This document shows, piece after piece, positions 30,037-39,801 of a stretch of 64,000 bases of DNA. Numbering within the stretch: the first letter of the stretch is position 1; every line of letters begins with the position of its first letter. The position numbers and the translations under genes were made by a program. The DNA comes from Micrococcales bacterium (GTDB lineage Bacteria; Actinomycetota; Actinomycetes; Actinomycetales; Microbacteriaceae): assembly GCA_947452235.1 (NCBI GenBank), contig CANGBK010000002.1, forward strand, positions 25,679 to 89,678. The letters run 5' to 3'. Below the pieces are notes generated by a model. The model saw nothing but the letters and a program-made list of their open reading frames with translations, made no database searches and was not told the DNA's origin.

Positions 30037-31143
30037 GTGAAGAGCACAGAACAGTTCCTAAACCAAGTCCAAGCCAATCTGGTCGAGTTTTGCAGCAAGC
30101 AAAGATCAGATTTTGAAGCTATCTCTGCAGACCTCGTGCCAGTCGTTGACTTCACCCAGTCCCTTCTTGAAGGTGGCAAGCGCTTCAGAGCACTCTTTGC
30201 ATACTATTCGTGGCTGGCTAGCCTCAAGGATGAAGCCATTGTTGATGAGCAGTTTGAAGCCATTACCGGTATTGGTGCAGCACTAGAGATGTTCCATGCA
30301 GCAGCCTTGGTCCACGATGACTTGCTGGATCAATCTGACACTCGTCGCGGGGCTCCTGCCATTCACAAGAGATTTGAATCAATGCACAAAGCCAAGAACT
30401 GGGCTGGCTCACCTGAACGCTTCGGTGTTGCTGGCTCTGTTTTAGTTGGCGATTTGATGCTGGGTTGGTCAAGTGAGATTTTCGGTCACGCTCTCCTTTC
30501 TTCTAAAGATAAAGAAGTTGAGAGTTCTTGCCGAGATGAATTTAGTTTGATGCGTGTTGAAGTTATGGCAGGACAGTATCTTGATGTGCTTGAAGAAAAT
30601 GCTGCTCAAACCAGAACTATCGCGGAAGCAGTTGGCAGGGCTGAGAAAGTCATTCTCTACAAAACAGCTAAATACAGCATTGAAGCACCGCTTCGTTTAG
30701 GAGCTGCTTTCGCTGGTGCAGATCAGGCTGACTTAGGTGTTTACACACAAATCGGTATTCCTCTTGGTATTGCATTCCAATTGAGAGATGACATTCTCGG
30801 TGTTTACGGAGACCCTAGCGTTACCGGTAAACCTGCTGGTGATGATCTTCGTGAAGGTAAAAGAACTGTGCTAGTGGCTCTAACCAAAGAAGCTCTAGCC
30901 GAAAAGGCACCGTCAATGGTCGACACTTTCGAAGAACTCCTTACCAGTCGAGAGCTAGATGAAAATCAGATTGCCTTCCTGCAAAATCTAATCAAAGATT
31001 CGGGTGCTTACGATAAAACAGAGCGCATGATTGTTGAATTGGGCGACAGATCCCTTGCAGCTTTAGAAGCGGCTGATTTCAATGAGCCTGGTAAGCAGGG
31101 ACTTAAAGCCCTAGCTCTAAAGGTTATGAACCGAGACTCTTAG
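30037..31143 (+). CDS. Polyprenyl (geranylgeranyl-type) diphosphate synthase
   Basis: DDLLDQSD and LRDDILGVYGD Asp-rich motifs; GTG start. Confidence 0.92.
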   Translation: MKSTEQFLNQVQANLVEFCSKQRSDFEAISADLVPVVDFTQSLLEGGKRFRALFAYYSWLASLKDEAIVDEQFEAITGIGAALEMFHAAALVHDDLLDQSDTRRGAPAIHKRFESMHKAKNWAGSPERFGVAGSVLVGDLMLGWSSEIFGHALLSSKDKEVESSCRDEFSLMRVEVMAGQYLDVLEENAAQTRTIAEAVGRAEKVILYKTAKYSIEAPLRLGAAFAGADQADLGVYTQIGIPLGIAFQLRDDILGVYGDPSVTGKPAGDDLREGKRTVLVALTKEALAEKAPSMVDTFEELLTSRELDENQIAFLQNLIKDSGAYDKTERMIVELGDRSLAALEAADFNEPGKQGLKALALKVMNRDS

Positions 31144-31487
31144 AGAGCTAAAGACTGAGCCAGTCTTCTAACTTCTGCTTTACGGCCAGAAATCAACGCT
31201 TGAATAGGTGTCGTCTTCAAACTATCCTCAACGCTGTATAGCCAGTTGATTGCTCCATCAAGAGAGAAACCATCGTCAAGCAGAACAACGATTGTTCCGC
31301 GAAGTGATGCCAAAGGCTCACCGTCAAGAATTAGTTCAGCAGGGATTCTCTGAACACCATCTCGTTTGATAGAGATTAGGTGGTGCTCTTCAATTAGACG
31401 TCGAACTTTGCCAGGTTGAATGCCTAACAGCTCTGCAGCCTCGGTAATGGTTAGCCAGGAAGATACTTGATCTAAAGGTTCAGTCAC
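31140..31487 (-). CDS. Rv2175c-like DNA-binding protein (start re-assigned to GTG, VTEPLDQ)
   Basis: LTITEAAELLGIQPGKVRRLIEEHHLISIKRDGVQRIPAELI; neighbourhood idsA/pknL as in mycobacteria. Confidence 0.8.
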   Translation of the reverse strand: MTEPLDQVSSWLTITEAAELLGIQPGKVRRLIEEHHLISIKRDGVQRIPAELILDGEPLASLRGTIVVLLDDGFSLDGAINWLYSVEDSLKTTPIQALISGRKAEVRRLAQSLAL

Positions 31488-31537
31488 AGTGTTAACATTG
31501 CCACACCATAGCCATTCCGCATAACTATAGGCTCGAC

Positions 31538-32485
31538 GTGGCACGATATTCATGCCCAACAACTTTAGGACCAATGAACGCAGGATTTGACCCAGGCCAG
31601 AGTGCCTCGTCAGGTCAACCCTTAATCCACGTTTTTCGACCAAACGAGACTTTGGCTGAGATAGCCGCAAAATACGGTTTAGAACTCACCCAGTTGATGG
31701 AAGCAAATAACCTCAACTCATCTAGTTTTATATTTCCTGGCCAGAAGCTAGTTATCCCAGGTAAACGACTTACTCCGGTAGTTCCAGTAGTTCCTGCAGA
31801 GCATTTGGTGACTAGAGGCGAAACTCTATTGAGCATCGCGAACAAATACGGATTGAAGGTCCATCTCATTCAAGAGATCAATGACCTTCATTCAGGGTCG
31901 ATTCTATTCCCAGGAACAACCCTCCGACTTGTCTCTGATAAATCTAAAGAGCCTGAGCTGTCACAGGACTCCCGAGCACCAAAGCATTGCCTGGTTCATG
32001 GCTATCACAAGATCAAACCAGGAGATCAACTAAGTAGAATTGCTGCTTTTCATGGAGTTAGCACCCAAGCTCTTTTGATGGCCAATGATTTGAGTTGGAA
32101 CTCGGTGGTCTCCCCTGGCTCAAAGCTGATTGTTCCTATTTCACACACTCCCTATAACTGCCCAAGCCTTGTCGAATTAAGCACCAGTTCATCTGATATT
32201 GCTCAAGAACTAATTTCGGTTGGTGAAAAACTTTGGTTATCTGAATTTCAACTTGTAGTTGCACTCTGTCTTGAAATGCAACGCAGTGGTTTGCAAGCAG
32301 ATCTTGGAAGTAAACAACTTACCGAAGAACTTTTAGTAAAACTTTCAGAACTCGAAGACCATGACCTTACCTCAGTTAGAGAAACACTAAAACAAATTGG
32401 TTTTGAACAACTTGCTGAAGGCGCATCGCTTTGGGAGCCTTCAGCTTGGTATTGGCTCTATCGGCTAAAGTCGAAGAATGAGTAA
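31538..32485 (+). CDS. Triple LysM-domain protein, no recognisable signal peptide
   Basis: Three LysM repeats (HVFRPNETLAEIAAKYGL..., HLVTRGETLLSIANKYGL..., HKIKPGDQLSRIAAFHGV...); GTG 31538 or ATG 31574 start. Confidence 0.85.
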   Translation: MARYSCPTTLGPMNAGFDPGQSASSGQPLIHVFRPNETLAEIAAKYGLELTQLMEANNLNSSSFIFPGQKLVIPGKRLTPVVPVVPAEHLVTRGETLLSIANKYGLKVHLIQEINDLHSGSILFPGTTLRLVSDKSKEPELSQDSRAPKHCLVHGYHKIKPGDQLSRIAAFHGVSTQALLMANDLSWNSVVSPGSKLIVPISHTPYNCPSLVELSTSSSDIAQELISVGEKLWLSEFQLVVALCLEMQRSGLQADLGSKQLTEELLVKLSELEDHDLTSVRETLKQIGFEQLAEGASLWEPSAWYWLYRLKSKNE

Positions 32486-34283
32486 TTTAGTAGGTTCGGT
32501 GCTGGCAAACCGCTACCAGCTAACAGAACTTATTGCTCGTGGTGGTATGGCAACCGTTTATCAAGCCAAAGATCAAAAACTTGACCGCATGGTTGCTGTT
32601 AAAGTTATTCACCCCCACCTAGCCGAAGATCCTGTTTTCAGAGACAAGTTTTTCCGCGAAGCCAGAATGCTTGCCAAAGTTAATCACGCTAATCTTGTGA
32701 ACATTTATGACCAGGGCGATGACAACGGTAGAGCTTTCATAGTTTTAGAGCTGGTCAAAGGGATAACACTTAGACAAGCACTCAATGACTTTGGAAAATT
32801 ATCAACTGAACAAATAACTCAAGTTAGCAAAGCGGTTCTCTCCGCTTTAGCTCAAGCTCACGAATCCGGAATTGTTCATCGCGACCTAAAACCTGAGAAC
32901 GTGTTGTTAGCAGATGATGGTCGCATCAAAGTTACTGACTTTGGTTTGGCTAGAGAACTAACAGCGGATACCGACACTGGTTCATTAGTTGGAACTGTTG
33001 CCTACCTAGCACCTGAGGTAATTAGGCGTGGAAAAACTGAAGCGACTAGTGATATTTATAGCTTTGGCATCATGCTCTTTGAAATGCTAACCGGCAAACA
33101 GCCATACCAAGGCGAAGACGCCATGCAGATTGCTTTCAAGCACACTTCAGAGAGAGTTCCTTCTGCCCTGGTAACTAACCCCTATGTTGATGCCAATCTG
33201 AATTCACTGATGTTGGATTGCACTCAACCAAGCCCTGCTAACCGCCCGCAGAACGCTTCTGCAGTATTAGCCTTACTTCAAGGTTTGCCTAAACCACAGG
33301 TTGATCTTGCTCAAACTTTAGTGATGCCTGAAAACACAAACTTCACTGAAGTTATTGGCGATCTTGAACCTGAAGTTTCACCTTTGGGCAAACACGGCTC
33401 ACGTTATGCTGCTCTTCGCTGGCTAGTTGCAAGCGTTCTTGCTCTAAGTCTTGGTTCACTCGATGGATGGTGGTTTGGTTCAGGACCTGGAGCACTTATT
33501 GCTGTTCCAGCAACCGCAGATAAATCTCAGGTGCAGGCAACAAAGACTCTTTCAACTATTACGTCAGAGGTAATCGTAAAAAGTGTTTATAGTTCAGATT
33601 TTCCTGAAGGGACAGTTATTGGGACTCAACCAGCTGCAGGAGTTCTAGTTCCAAGGAATTCACAGATAACCATCCTGATTTCTAAAGGTAAAGAAACAGT
33701 TTCAGTTCCAGATATACAAGGTTTAGATCTGGTCACGGCCAGTGCAAAGGTGATTGCTGGAAGATTATCGGTTGGTAAAGTCACCGAATGGTTCAGCTCT
33801 GACTACCCGATTGGAACTATCTATTCATACACCGGCATGACTGGTGCTAGGTTACCTGTTTCATCACCTGTTGACCTAAAGGTCTCACTTGGATCAATAC
33901 CAGTGATTCAAGGTTTGCAACTCAACGTTGCTAAAGCAGCTCTGGAAGCTGCTGGGCTAAATGTTCGTAAGGTGAAATACAAATACTCAAACACCTTCGC
34001 TAAAGGTGAAGTCATAGCACTCTCACCTGATGAGAAAGAAGTTGGCAAAGGTTCCACGGTTGTTATTGAAGTTAGCAATGGGCCTAACACAGTAGTGATG
34101 CCAAAGGTTAAAGGCGAAACTATTTTGGCTGGTAAATCACTACTTGAATCTCTGGGTCTAAGAGTTGTGATTGACACAAAGTGGTTAACCAAGGACTACG
34201 GAATTAAGAGAATCACCGGTGCATCAGAGAACCAAGGCGTCACCTTACATGTTGGTGACACAGTGATTATTCGTTCCAGATAA
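32478..34283 (+). CDS. PASTA-domain Ser/Thr protein kinase, PknL-like by context
   Basis: HRDLKPENVLL, DFGLAREL kinase motifs; one TM; about 4 PASTA repeats. Confidence 0.93.
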   Translation: MSNLVGSVLANRYQLTELIARGGMATVYQAKDQKLDRMVAVKVIHPHLAEDPVFRDKFFREARMLAKVNHANLVNIYDQGDDNGRAFIVLELVKGITLRQALNDFGKLSTEQITQVSKAVLSALAQAHESGIVHRDLKPENVLLADDGRIKVTDFGLARELTADTDTGSLVGTVAYLAPEVIRRGKTEATSDIYSFGIMLFEMLTGKQPYQGEDAMQIAFKHTSERVPSALVTNPYVDANLNSLMLDCTQPSPANRPQNASAVLALLQGLPKPQVDLAQTLVMPENTNFTEVIGDLEPEVSPLGKHGSRYAALRWLVASVLALSLGSLDGWWFGSGPGALIAVPATADKSQVQATKTLSTITSEVIVKSVYSSDFPEGTVIGTQPAAGVLVPRNSQITILISKGKETVSVPDIQGLDLVTASAKVIAGRLSVGKVTEWFSSDYPIGTIYSYTGMTGARLPVSSPVDLKVSLGSIPVIQGLQLNVAKAALEAAGLNVRKVKYKYSNTFAKGEVIALSPDEKEVGKGSTVVIEVSNGPNTVVMPKVKGETILAGKSLLESLGLRVVIDTKWLTKDYGIKRITGASENQGVTLHVGDTVIIRSR

Positions 34284-34284
34284 G

Positions 34285-35652
34285 TTATCTAGTAGCCAGT
34301 TCTTCAGCCACTAGGAACGCTAGTTCCAAGGACTGTGAATGGTTCAAACGTGGATCACAAAGACTTTCGTAACGTGATTCCAATGTGATCTCATCAATGT
34401 GTTCTGAACCACCAAGACATTCAGCAACGTCATCACCAGTAAGTTCAACGTGAACGCCACCAGGGAAAGTTCCAAGCTCACGGTGAACTTCGAAGAATCC
34501 GCGAACCTCATCCATCACATCGTCAAAACGCCTTGACTTATAGCCATTCTTTGTTGTGATGCCATTACCGTGCATAGGGTCAGTTATCCAAAGGGGTTTA
34601 GCCTCAGATTTCTTAACGGCTTCAACCAGCTTTGGGAGTGCTGCTCTAATCTGTGAAGCTCCCATACGGGTGATGAAAGTTAGCCTGCCTGGTTCACGAT
34701 TTGGATCCAGTTTTTCAATCAAAGCCAAAACATCATCAACGTTGGTTGAGGGACCAAGTTTCACACCGATAGGGTTTCTAACTCTTGACAAGAAATCAAC
34801 GTGAGCGCCATCGAGCTGCCTGGTTCTCTCACCAATCCAGATGAAGTGACCTGAAGTGTTGTATGGGGTTCCGGTTCTTGAATCGATACGAGTCATAGAT
34901 CTCTCGTAGTCAAAGAGCAATCCTTCATGTGAAGTGTAGAACTCAGTTGTTCTAAGCTCATTGAAATCTGCACCGCAGGCAGCCATGAACTTGATTGCTC
35001 TATCGATATCCCTCGCCATAACTTCGTATCTTGAGTTAGCCGGATTATCGGTGAAGCCTTTATTCCACTCGTGGACTGAACGAAGATCAGCAAAGCCACC
35101 CATAGTGAAAGCTCTGATTAGGTTCAAAGTTGAAGCTGAAGTGTTGTATGCCTGAAGCATGCGCTCAGGGTTAGGTGTTCTAGATTCCAAAGTGAAATCG
35201 TAACCGTTAACTGCATCTCCACGGTATGCAGGAAGAGTTAGCCCTTCTCTAGTTTCAGTGTCTGAAGATCGTGGCTTAGCGAACTGACCAGCCATGCGCC
35301 CCATTTTGATAACTGGCATTGAAGCACCGTAGGTAAGAACAACTGCCATCTGCAACAGTGTTTTCACTCTTGCTCTGATCCGGTCTGCTGTTGCATCAAC
35401 AAAAGTTTCTGCACAGTCACCACCTTGCAAAAGGAATGCCTTACCTGAAGCAGCTTCTGCTAAACGGCCTTTCAGAATGTCAACTTCACCAGCGAAAACT
35501 AGTGGCGGGTATTTAGCCAAAGTCTCACGAACTGCCTTAACAGCGTCAACATCAGGCCAAGTTGGCTGCTGGGCTGCAGTTAGGTTCAGGTAGTTGTCCA
35601 AGCCTGCTAAAACTTTAGGGTCTGCTTGAACTACTTGTTCTCTCGATGACAC
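34285..35652 (-). CDS. aroG: Class II 3-deoxy-7-phosphoheptulonate synthase
   Basis: FLLQGGDCAETF, KMGRMAGQFAKPRS, WITDPMHGNGI motifs. Confidence 0.95.
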   Translation of the reverse strand: MSSREQVVQADPKVLAGLDNYLNLTAAQQPTWPDVDAVKAVRETLAKYPPLVFAGEVDILKGRLAEAASGKAFLLQGGDCAETFVDATADRIRARVKTLLQMAVVLTYGASMPVIKMGRMAGQFAKPRSSDTETREGLTLPAYRGDAVNGYDFTLESRTPNPERMLQAYNTSASTLNLIRAFTMGGFADLRSVHEWNKGFTDNPANSRYEVMARDIDRAIKFMAACGADFNELRTTEFYTSHEGLLFDYERSMTRIDSRTGTPYNTSGHFIWIGERTRQLDGAHVDFLSRVRNPIGVKLGPSTNVDDVLALIEKLDPNREPGRLTFITRMGASQIRAALPKLVEAVKKSEAKPLWITDPMHGNGITTKNGYKSRRFDDVMDEVRGFFEVHRELGTFPGGVHVELTGDDVAECLGGSEHIDEITLESRYESLCDPRLNHSQSLELAFLVAEELATR

Positions 35653-35655
35653 TTT

Positions 35656-36345
35656 TTATGCTTTCTTAGGGGTTGGAGTTTTCTTCATGGTTGATGCATA
35701 AACGTCTATGTATTCTTGTCCGCTTAGCTTCATTAACTCATACATAATCTCGTCGGTGACTGCTCTAAGAACTAGACGATCACCTTCCATCCCTGTAAAA
35801 CGAGAAAAATCTAAAGGTTCACCAACTACAACACCAATTCTTCTAATTCGCGGAAGTCTTCGGCCAATTGGTTGAACTTTCTCTGTGTCAATCATGGCAA
35901 CTGGTAGAACTGGAACCTTGGCTTCAAGCACCATTCGAGCAATGCCTGTTCTGCCTCTGAAAAGTCTTCCATCTGGAGATCTGGTTCCTTCAGGGTAAAT
36001 ACCTAGCAGCTGACCTTGGCTTAGAACTTGAAGACCGGTGTTAAGTGCAGCCTCAGAGGCCTTACCGCCACTTCTGTCGATAGGTAGCTGACCAGTTCCT
36101 TTGAAGAACCAACGGTTCAGAGTTCCCTTGATCCCTTTGCCGGTGAAGTACTCACTCTTAGCAAGGAATACAACAGGACGTCGAAGCATCAAAGGTAAAA
36201 AGATTGAATCCGAGAAGGAAAGGTGATTGCTGGCAAGGATGGCGGCACCATCGGTTGGTACGTTTTCCACTCCTCTAATCCAGGGACGGAAAAGAACCTT
36301 AAGTAAAGGTCCAAGAACAATGTTTTTCAGCAGAAAATACCACAT
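35656..36345 (-). CDS. 1-acyl-sn-glycerol-3-phosphate acyltransferase family
   Basis: ASNHLSFSDS (HX4D-type) and YPEGTRSPDGRL motifs. Confidence 0.92.
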   Translation of the reverse strand: MWYFLLKNIVLGPLLKVLFRPWIRGVENVPTDGAAILASNHLSFSDSIFLPLMLRRPVVFLAKSEYFTGKGIKGTLNRWFFKGTGQLPIDRSGGKASEAALNTGLQVLSQGQLLGIYPEGTRSPDGRLFRGRTGIARMVLEAKVPVLPVAMIDTEKVQPIGRRLPRIRRIGVVVGEPLDFSRFTGMEGDRLVLRAVTDEIMYELMKLSGQEYIDVYASTMKKTPTPKKA

Positions 36346-36375
36346 GGTGCACCTCCTATCAGTTGAATACCAAGT

Positions 36376-37326
36376 TTATCTTGACTGTGAACCATGGCGA
36401 GCCAGGTCTGCCGCACCGATAGCGCCTGCTTCGTTTACAAGCTCTGCTGTTACCAGTTTGATCTCTGGTCTAAAGCCTCTAGCTGGCAGATGTTCTAGGT
36501 AGGCATCACGGATTGGTGCCAAAAGGGTCTCGCCTAGCACACTCACTCCTCCACCGATAACCACGATTTCTGGATCTAATAAAGCTGAGATTGAAGCAAT
36601 TGCAGTTCCTAAGTTCTTTCCCAGTTGGTTCAAAATGCTTAGCGCACCCTCATCACCATCGAGAATGGCCTGATAAACCATTGCGCCGGTTAGCTCATCC
36701 GCTGAACCGCAGAGGTCGGTAAGTCTTTTCGCTTCTGGTTTGCCTGAACGAACTAGATCTTTGCCCATGTTCAGTAGTGCTGTTCCTGAACCGTATTGCT
36801 CAAGGCAGCCTTTTTGACCACAACCGCAATCTTTACCGTTTGGAATGAAGTTCATGTGACCAATTTCGCCACCGATACCAAAGCCACCACGCATCAACTT
36901 GCCGTTAGTAACGATCGCTCCACCAACGCCGGTTCCAACTGTCACCATGACCATGTTCTTTGAACCTCGGCCAGCACCAAAACGGTATTCAGCCCAACCT
37001 GCAGCGTTGGCATCATTTTCAATAAAAACTTCACCTGAGACACGTTCTTGGATTTTTGCTTTAAGTGGTTCATTACGGAAGCTCAGGTTAGGTGAATACC
37101 TAACCATCGAACCCTCGGCATCAATAAACCCAGCGGCAGCAACACCAACTGAAGAAACCTCGTCGTCGACCTTCAAAGAGTTGATCATGGCAACTACAGC
37201 ATCAACCAGAGCTTCAGTGTCCTGGGCTGGGGTTGGGACACGCTCCTCGCGAAGAACTTTCGCGTCACCGTCGATTAGACAGCCAGCGATCTTGGTGCCA
37301 CCTATGTCTATACCTATGCTCAACAT
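36376..37326 (-). CDS. ROK-family glucokinase
   Basis: IGIDIGGTKIAGCLID; CGCGQKGCLEQYGSG ROK zinc motif. Confidence 0.93.
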   Translation of the reverse strand: MLSIGIDIGGTKIAGCLIDGDAKVLREERVPTPAQDTEALVDAVVAMINSLKVDDEVSSVGVAAAGFIDAEGSMVRYSPNLSFRNEPLKAKIQERVSGEVFIENDANAAGWAEYRFGAGRGSKNMVMVTVGTGVGGAIVTNGKLMRGGFGIGGEIGHMNFIPNGKDCGCGQKGCLEQYGSGTALLNMGKDLVRSGKPEAKRLTDLCGSADELTGAMVYQAILDGDEGALSILNQLGKNLGTAIASISALLDPEIVVIGGGVSVLGETLLAPIRDAYLEHLPARGFRPEIKLVTAELVNEAGAIGAADLARHGSQSR

Positions 37327-37465
37327 GCTTTTTCCTTGATTTGACTAACTTTGTAAGTTTACCGCCCGAGATAGGCTCTGCGGAAAGTGCTTTAGAGGTA
37401 AAAATACCCCTAAACCTTGGGTAGAGTAAGTGAAAGTTTGATTTCCAGACAAAGGTGGTGGAGTT

Positions 37466-39304
37466 TTGAAGGTTTTCGAGGTCCCAAGCATGGTCACTTC
37501 CCCCGACCATTACAACATCACGGATTTGCTCATTAACCGAGTAAATAAAGATCCTCAGCTTCCTTTAATGTCGAAGCAAACTGCCCCAAATGTTTGGGAA
37601 GAAGTAACAGCTGGTGATTACCTAGCTGAAGTTAAAGCTCTTGCTAAAGGTTTTATAGCGGCCGGTATTGAACCAGGTCAACGTGTTGGCATCATGAGTC
37701 ACACCAGATACGAGTGGGCTCTTTGCGATTTTGCTTTATGGTTTGCTGGAGCATGTTCAGTTCCTATTTATGAGAGCTCAGCTCCATCCCAGATGGAGTG
37801 GAATCTGAGTGATTCAGGTTCAGTTTCAGTAATTCTTGAAAACAAAGAGATGGCAGCTTCATACAAATTCATCGAAGGTTCATTACCTCAGGTGAAGAAC
37901 GTTTGGATTATCGAAGGTTCTGACCTTAGTGATCTAGTAGATCAAGGAACAAAGATTTCTGATGAGATTCTTGAAGCCAGAAGAACTTCAGCAGGTTTAG
38001 ATTCTCTTGCAACAATCATCTACACATCTGGAACTACAGGCAGGCCTAAAGGCTGTGAGCTTCTACACAGAGGTTTCGTAGATCTTTGTGAGAATGCTCA
38101 GGCAGTTCTTCCGGAAGTTGTTTGCCCTGGTGGTTCAACTGTTCTGTTCCTTCCTATGGCTCACGTTTTTGCAAGATTTGTTTCAGTGCTGTGTGCAGCT
38201 TCCGGTGTTCAGGTTGGTCACCAGCCAGATGCTAAGAATGTTGCTCCTGCTATGCAGAGCTTCCACCCAACTTTCCTTCTTGCCGTTCCTCGAGTTTTTG
38301 AAAAGGTTTACAACTCTGCAGAACAACGAGCAGAATCTGGCGGTAAAGGAAACATCTTCCGTAAGGCAGCAGAAACTGCTATCGCCTGGTCTGAGGCTCT
38401 GGACACACCTAAAGGTCCTTCACTTTCACTGAACATCAAGCACAAACTCTTCGATGTTTTGGTCTATAAGAAACTCCGCGCAGCTATGGGTGGAAGAGTC
38501 AAGTATGCGATTAGTGGTGGTGGACCGCTAGGAACTAGACTCGGTCACTTCTATCGCGCTATCGGTCTTATTGTGTTGGAAGGTTACGGACTAACTGAAA
38601 CAACTGCACCGGTAACTATTGGAAGACCAGGAAACCTAAAGATTGGCAAGGTCGGTTTCCCACTTCCAGGATGTGCTGTTCAGATTGCTGAAGATGGTGA
38701 AATCTGGCTGAAGGGTTCTAACGTTCTAAAAAGCTATTGGAACAACAAGGATGCAACCAAGTCAACTTTCGAAGGTGAATGGTTCAAAACCGGTGACATC
38801 GGAACTCTTGACGAAGATGGCTTCTTAGCTATCACCGGCCGTAAGAAGGAACTAATTATCACTGCTGGTGGTAAGAATGTTGCTCCAGCTCTACTTGAAG
38901 ATCCACTTCGCGCTAATCCATTAATCAGCCAGGCTGTTGTAATTGGGGATGCGAAACCGTTCGTCTCTGTGTTGCTTTCCCTGGATGAAGAAATGCTTCC
39001 TATGTGGCTAGAGAACAACGGTGTTAAAGACAAACTCACTTTAGATCAGGCAAGAAATAATTCACTAGTTCTAGCTGAAGTTTCTAAGGCCATTGAAGCA
39101 GTAAACAAGAACTTCTCAACTGCAGAGTCGATTAGAAAGTTTGCTATCTTGCCTCAGGATCTAACTGAAAAGAGTGGTCACCTAACTCCTTCACTAAAGA
39201 TCAAGCGAAGTGTTGTGAATGAAGATTTCGGCAACTTGGTAGACGACATCTATGCAGATAGCGCCAAGTCAACCTGTCACAACATCGGCGATTACCGAAT
39301 CTAA
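37466..39304 (+). CDS. Long-chain fatty-acid--CoA ligase (FadD15-like; TTG start)
   Basis: TIIYTSGTTGRPKGCELLH, GYGLTETTAPVTIG, ITGRKKELIITAGGKNVAP. Confidence 0.94.
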   Translation: MKVFEVPSMVTSPDHYNITDLLINRVNKDPQLPLMSKQTAPNVWEEVTAGDYLAEVKALAKGFIAAGIEPGQRVGIMSHTRYEWALCDFALWFAGACSVPIYESSAPSQMEWNLSDSGSVSVILENKEMAASYKFIEGSLPQVKNVWIIEGSDLSDLVDQGTKISDEILEARRTSAGLDSLATIIYTSGTTGRPKGCELLHRGFVDLCENAQAVLPEVVCPGGSTVLFLPMAHVFARFVSVLCAASGVQVGHQPDAKNVAPAMQSFHPTFLLAVPRVFEKVYNSAEQRAESGGKGNIFRKAAETAIAWSEALDTPKGPSLSLNIKHKLFDVLVYKKLRAAMGGRVKYAISGGGPLGTRLGHFYRAIGLIVLEGYGLTETTAPVTIGRPGNLKIGKVGFPLPGCAVQIAEDGEIWLKGSNVLKSYWNNKDATKSTFEGEWFKTGDIGTLDEDGFLAITGRKKELIITAGGKNVAPALLEDPLRANPLISQAVVIGDAKPFVSVLLSLDEEMLPMWLENNGVKDKLTLDQARNNSLVLAEVSKAIEAVNKNFSTAESIRKFAILPQDLTEKSGHLTPSLKIKRSVVNEDFGNLVDDIYADSAKSTCHNIGDYRI

Positions 39305-39798
39305 CGTAAGAACCAATCACTATCACGAAGTGTTGCCATAGCCTTCTTACGCTCTTCCGGGCTCAGTCGATCTAGATAAACAAACCCGTTTAGGTGATCA
39401 AACTCATGCTGCAACGCCTGGGCTAATAATCCCTCGCCAGTTATGGTGATGTAACTTCCATCAAGCTGGTAACCAGATAAAGAAGCCTTTGGATATCTAA
39501 GAGTTGGGTGCCACAAACCCGGAACTGATAAGCAACCCTCTTCAACAAGCTCTGGTTCACCAAAAACTTCTAAGTTTTCTGGATTGATTAGATAACCCAG
39601 TTCACCATTGCAGTTAAAACTGAATGCTCTAAGGCCAACGCCTATTTGATTAGCCGCCACACCAGCACGACCAGGAACCTGAGTTGTATCTAAAAGGTCT
39701 TTTACTAAATCCCCTGCGCTTTGACCAAAATCTTTGATTGGGTCGCAAACACTTTTTAGAACGGGATTGCCATAAAGGCGTATCTCTCTGACTGCCAT
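39301..39798 (-). CDS. def: Peptide deformylase
   Basis: GVAANQIGV, EEGCLSVPG, QHEFDHLNG motifs. Confidence 0.95.
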   Translation of the reverse strand: MAVREIRLYGNPVLKSVCDPIKDFGQSAGDLVKDLLDTTQVPGRAGVAANQIGVGLRAFSFNCNGELGYLINPENLEVFGEPELVEEGCLSVPGLWHPTLRYPKASLSGYQLDGSYITITGEGLLAQALQHEFDHLNGFVYLDRLSPEERKKAMATLRDSDWFLR

Positions 39799-39801
39799 AA
39801 G

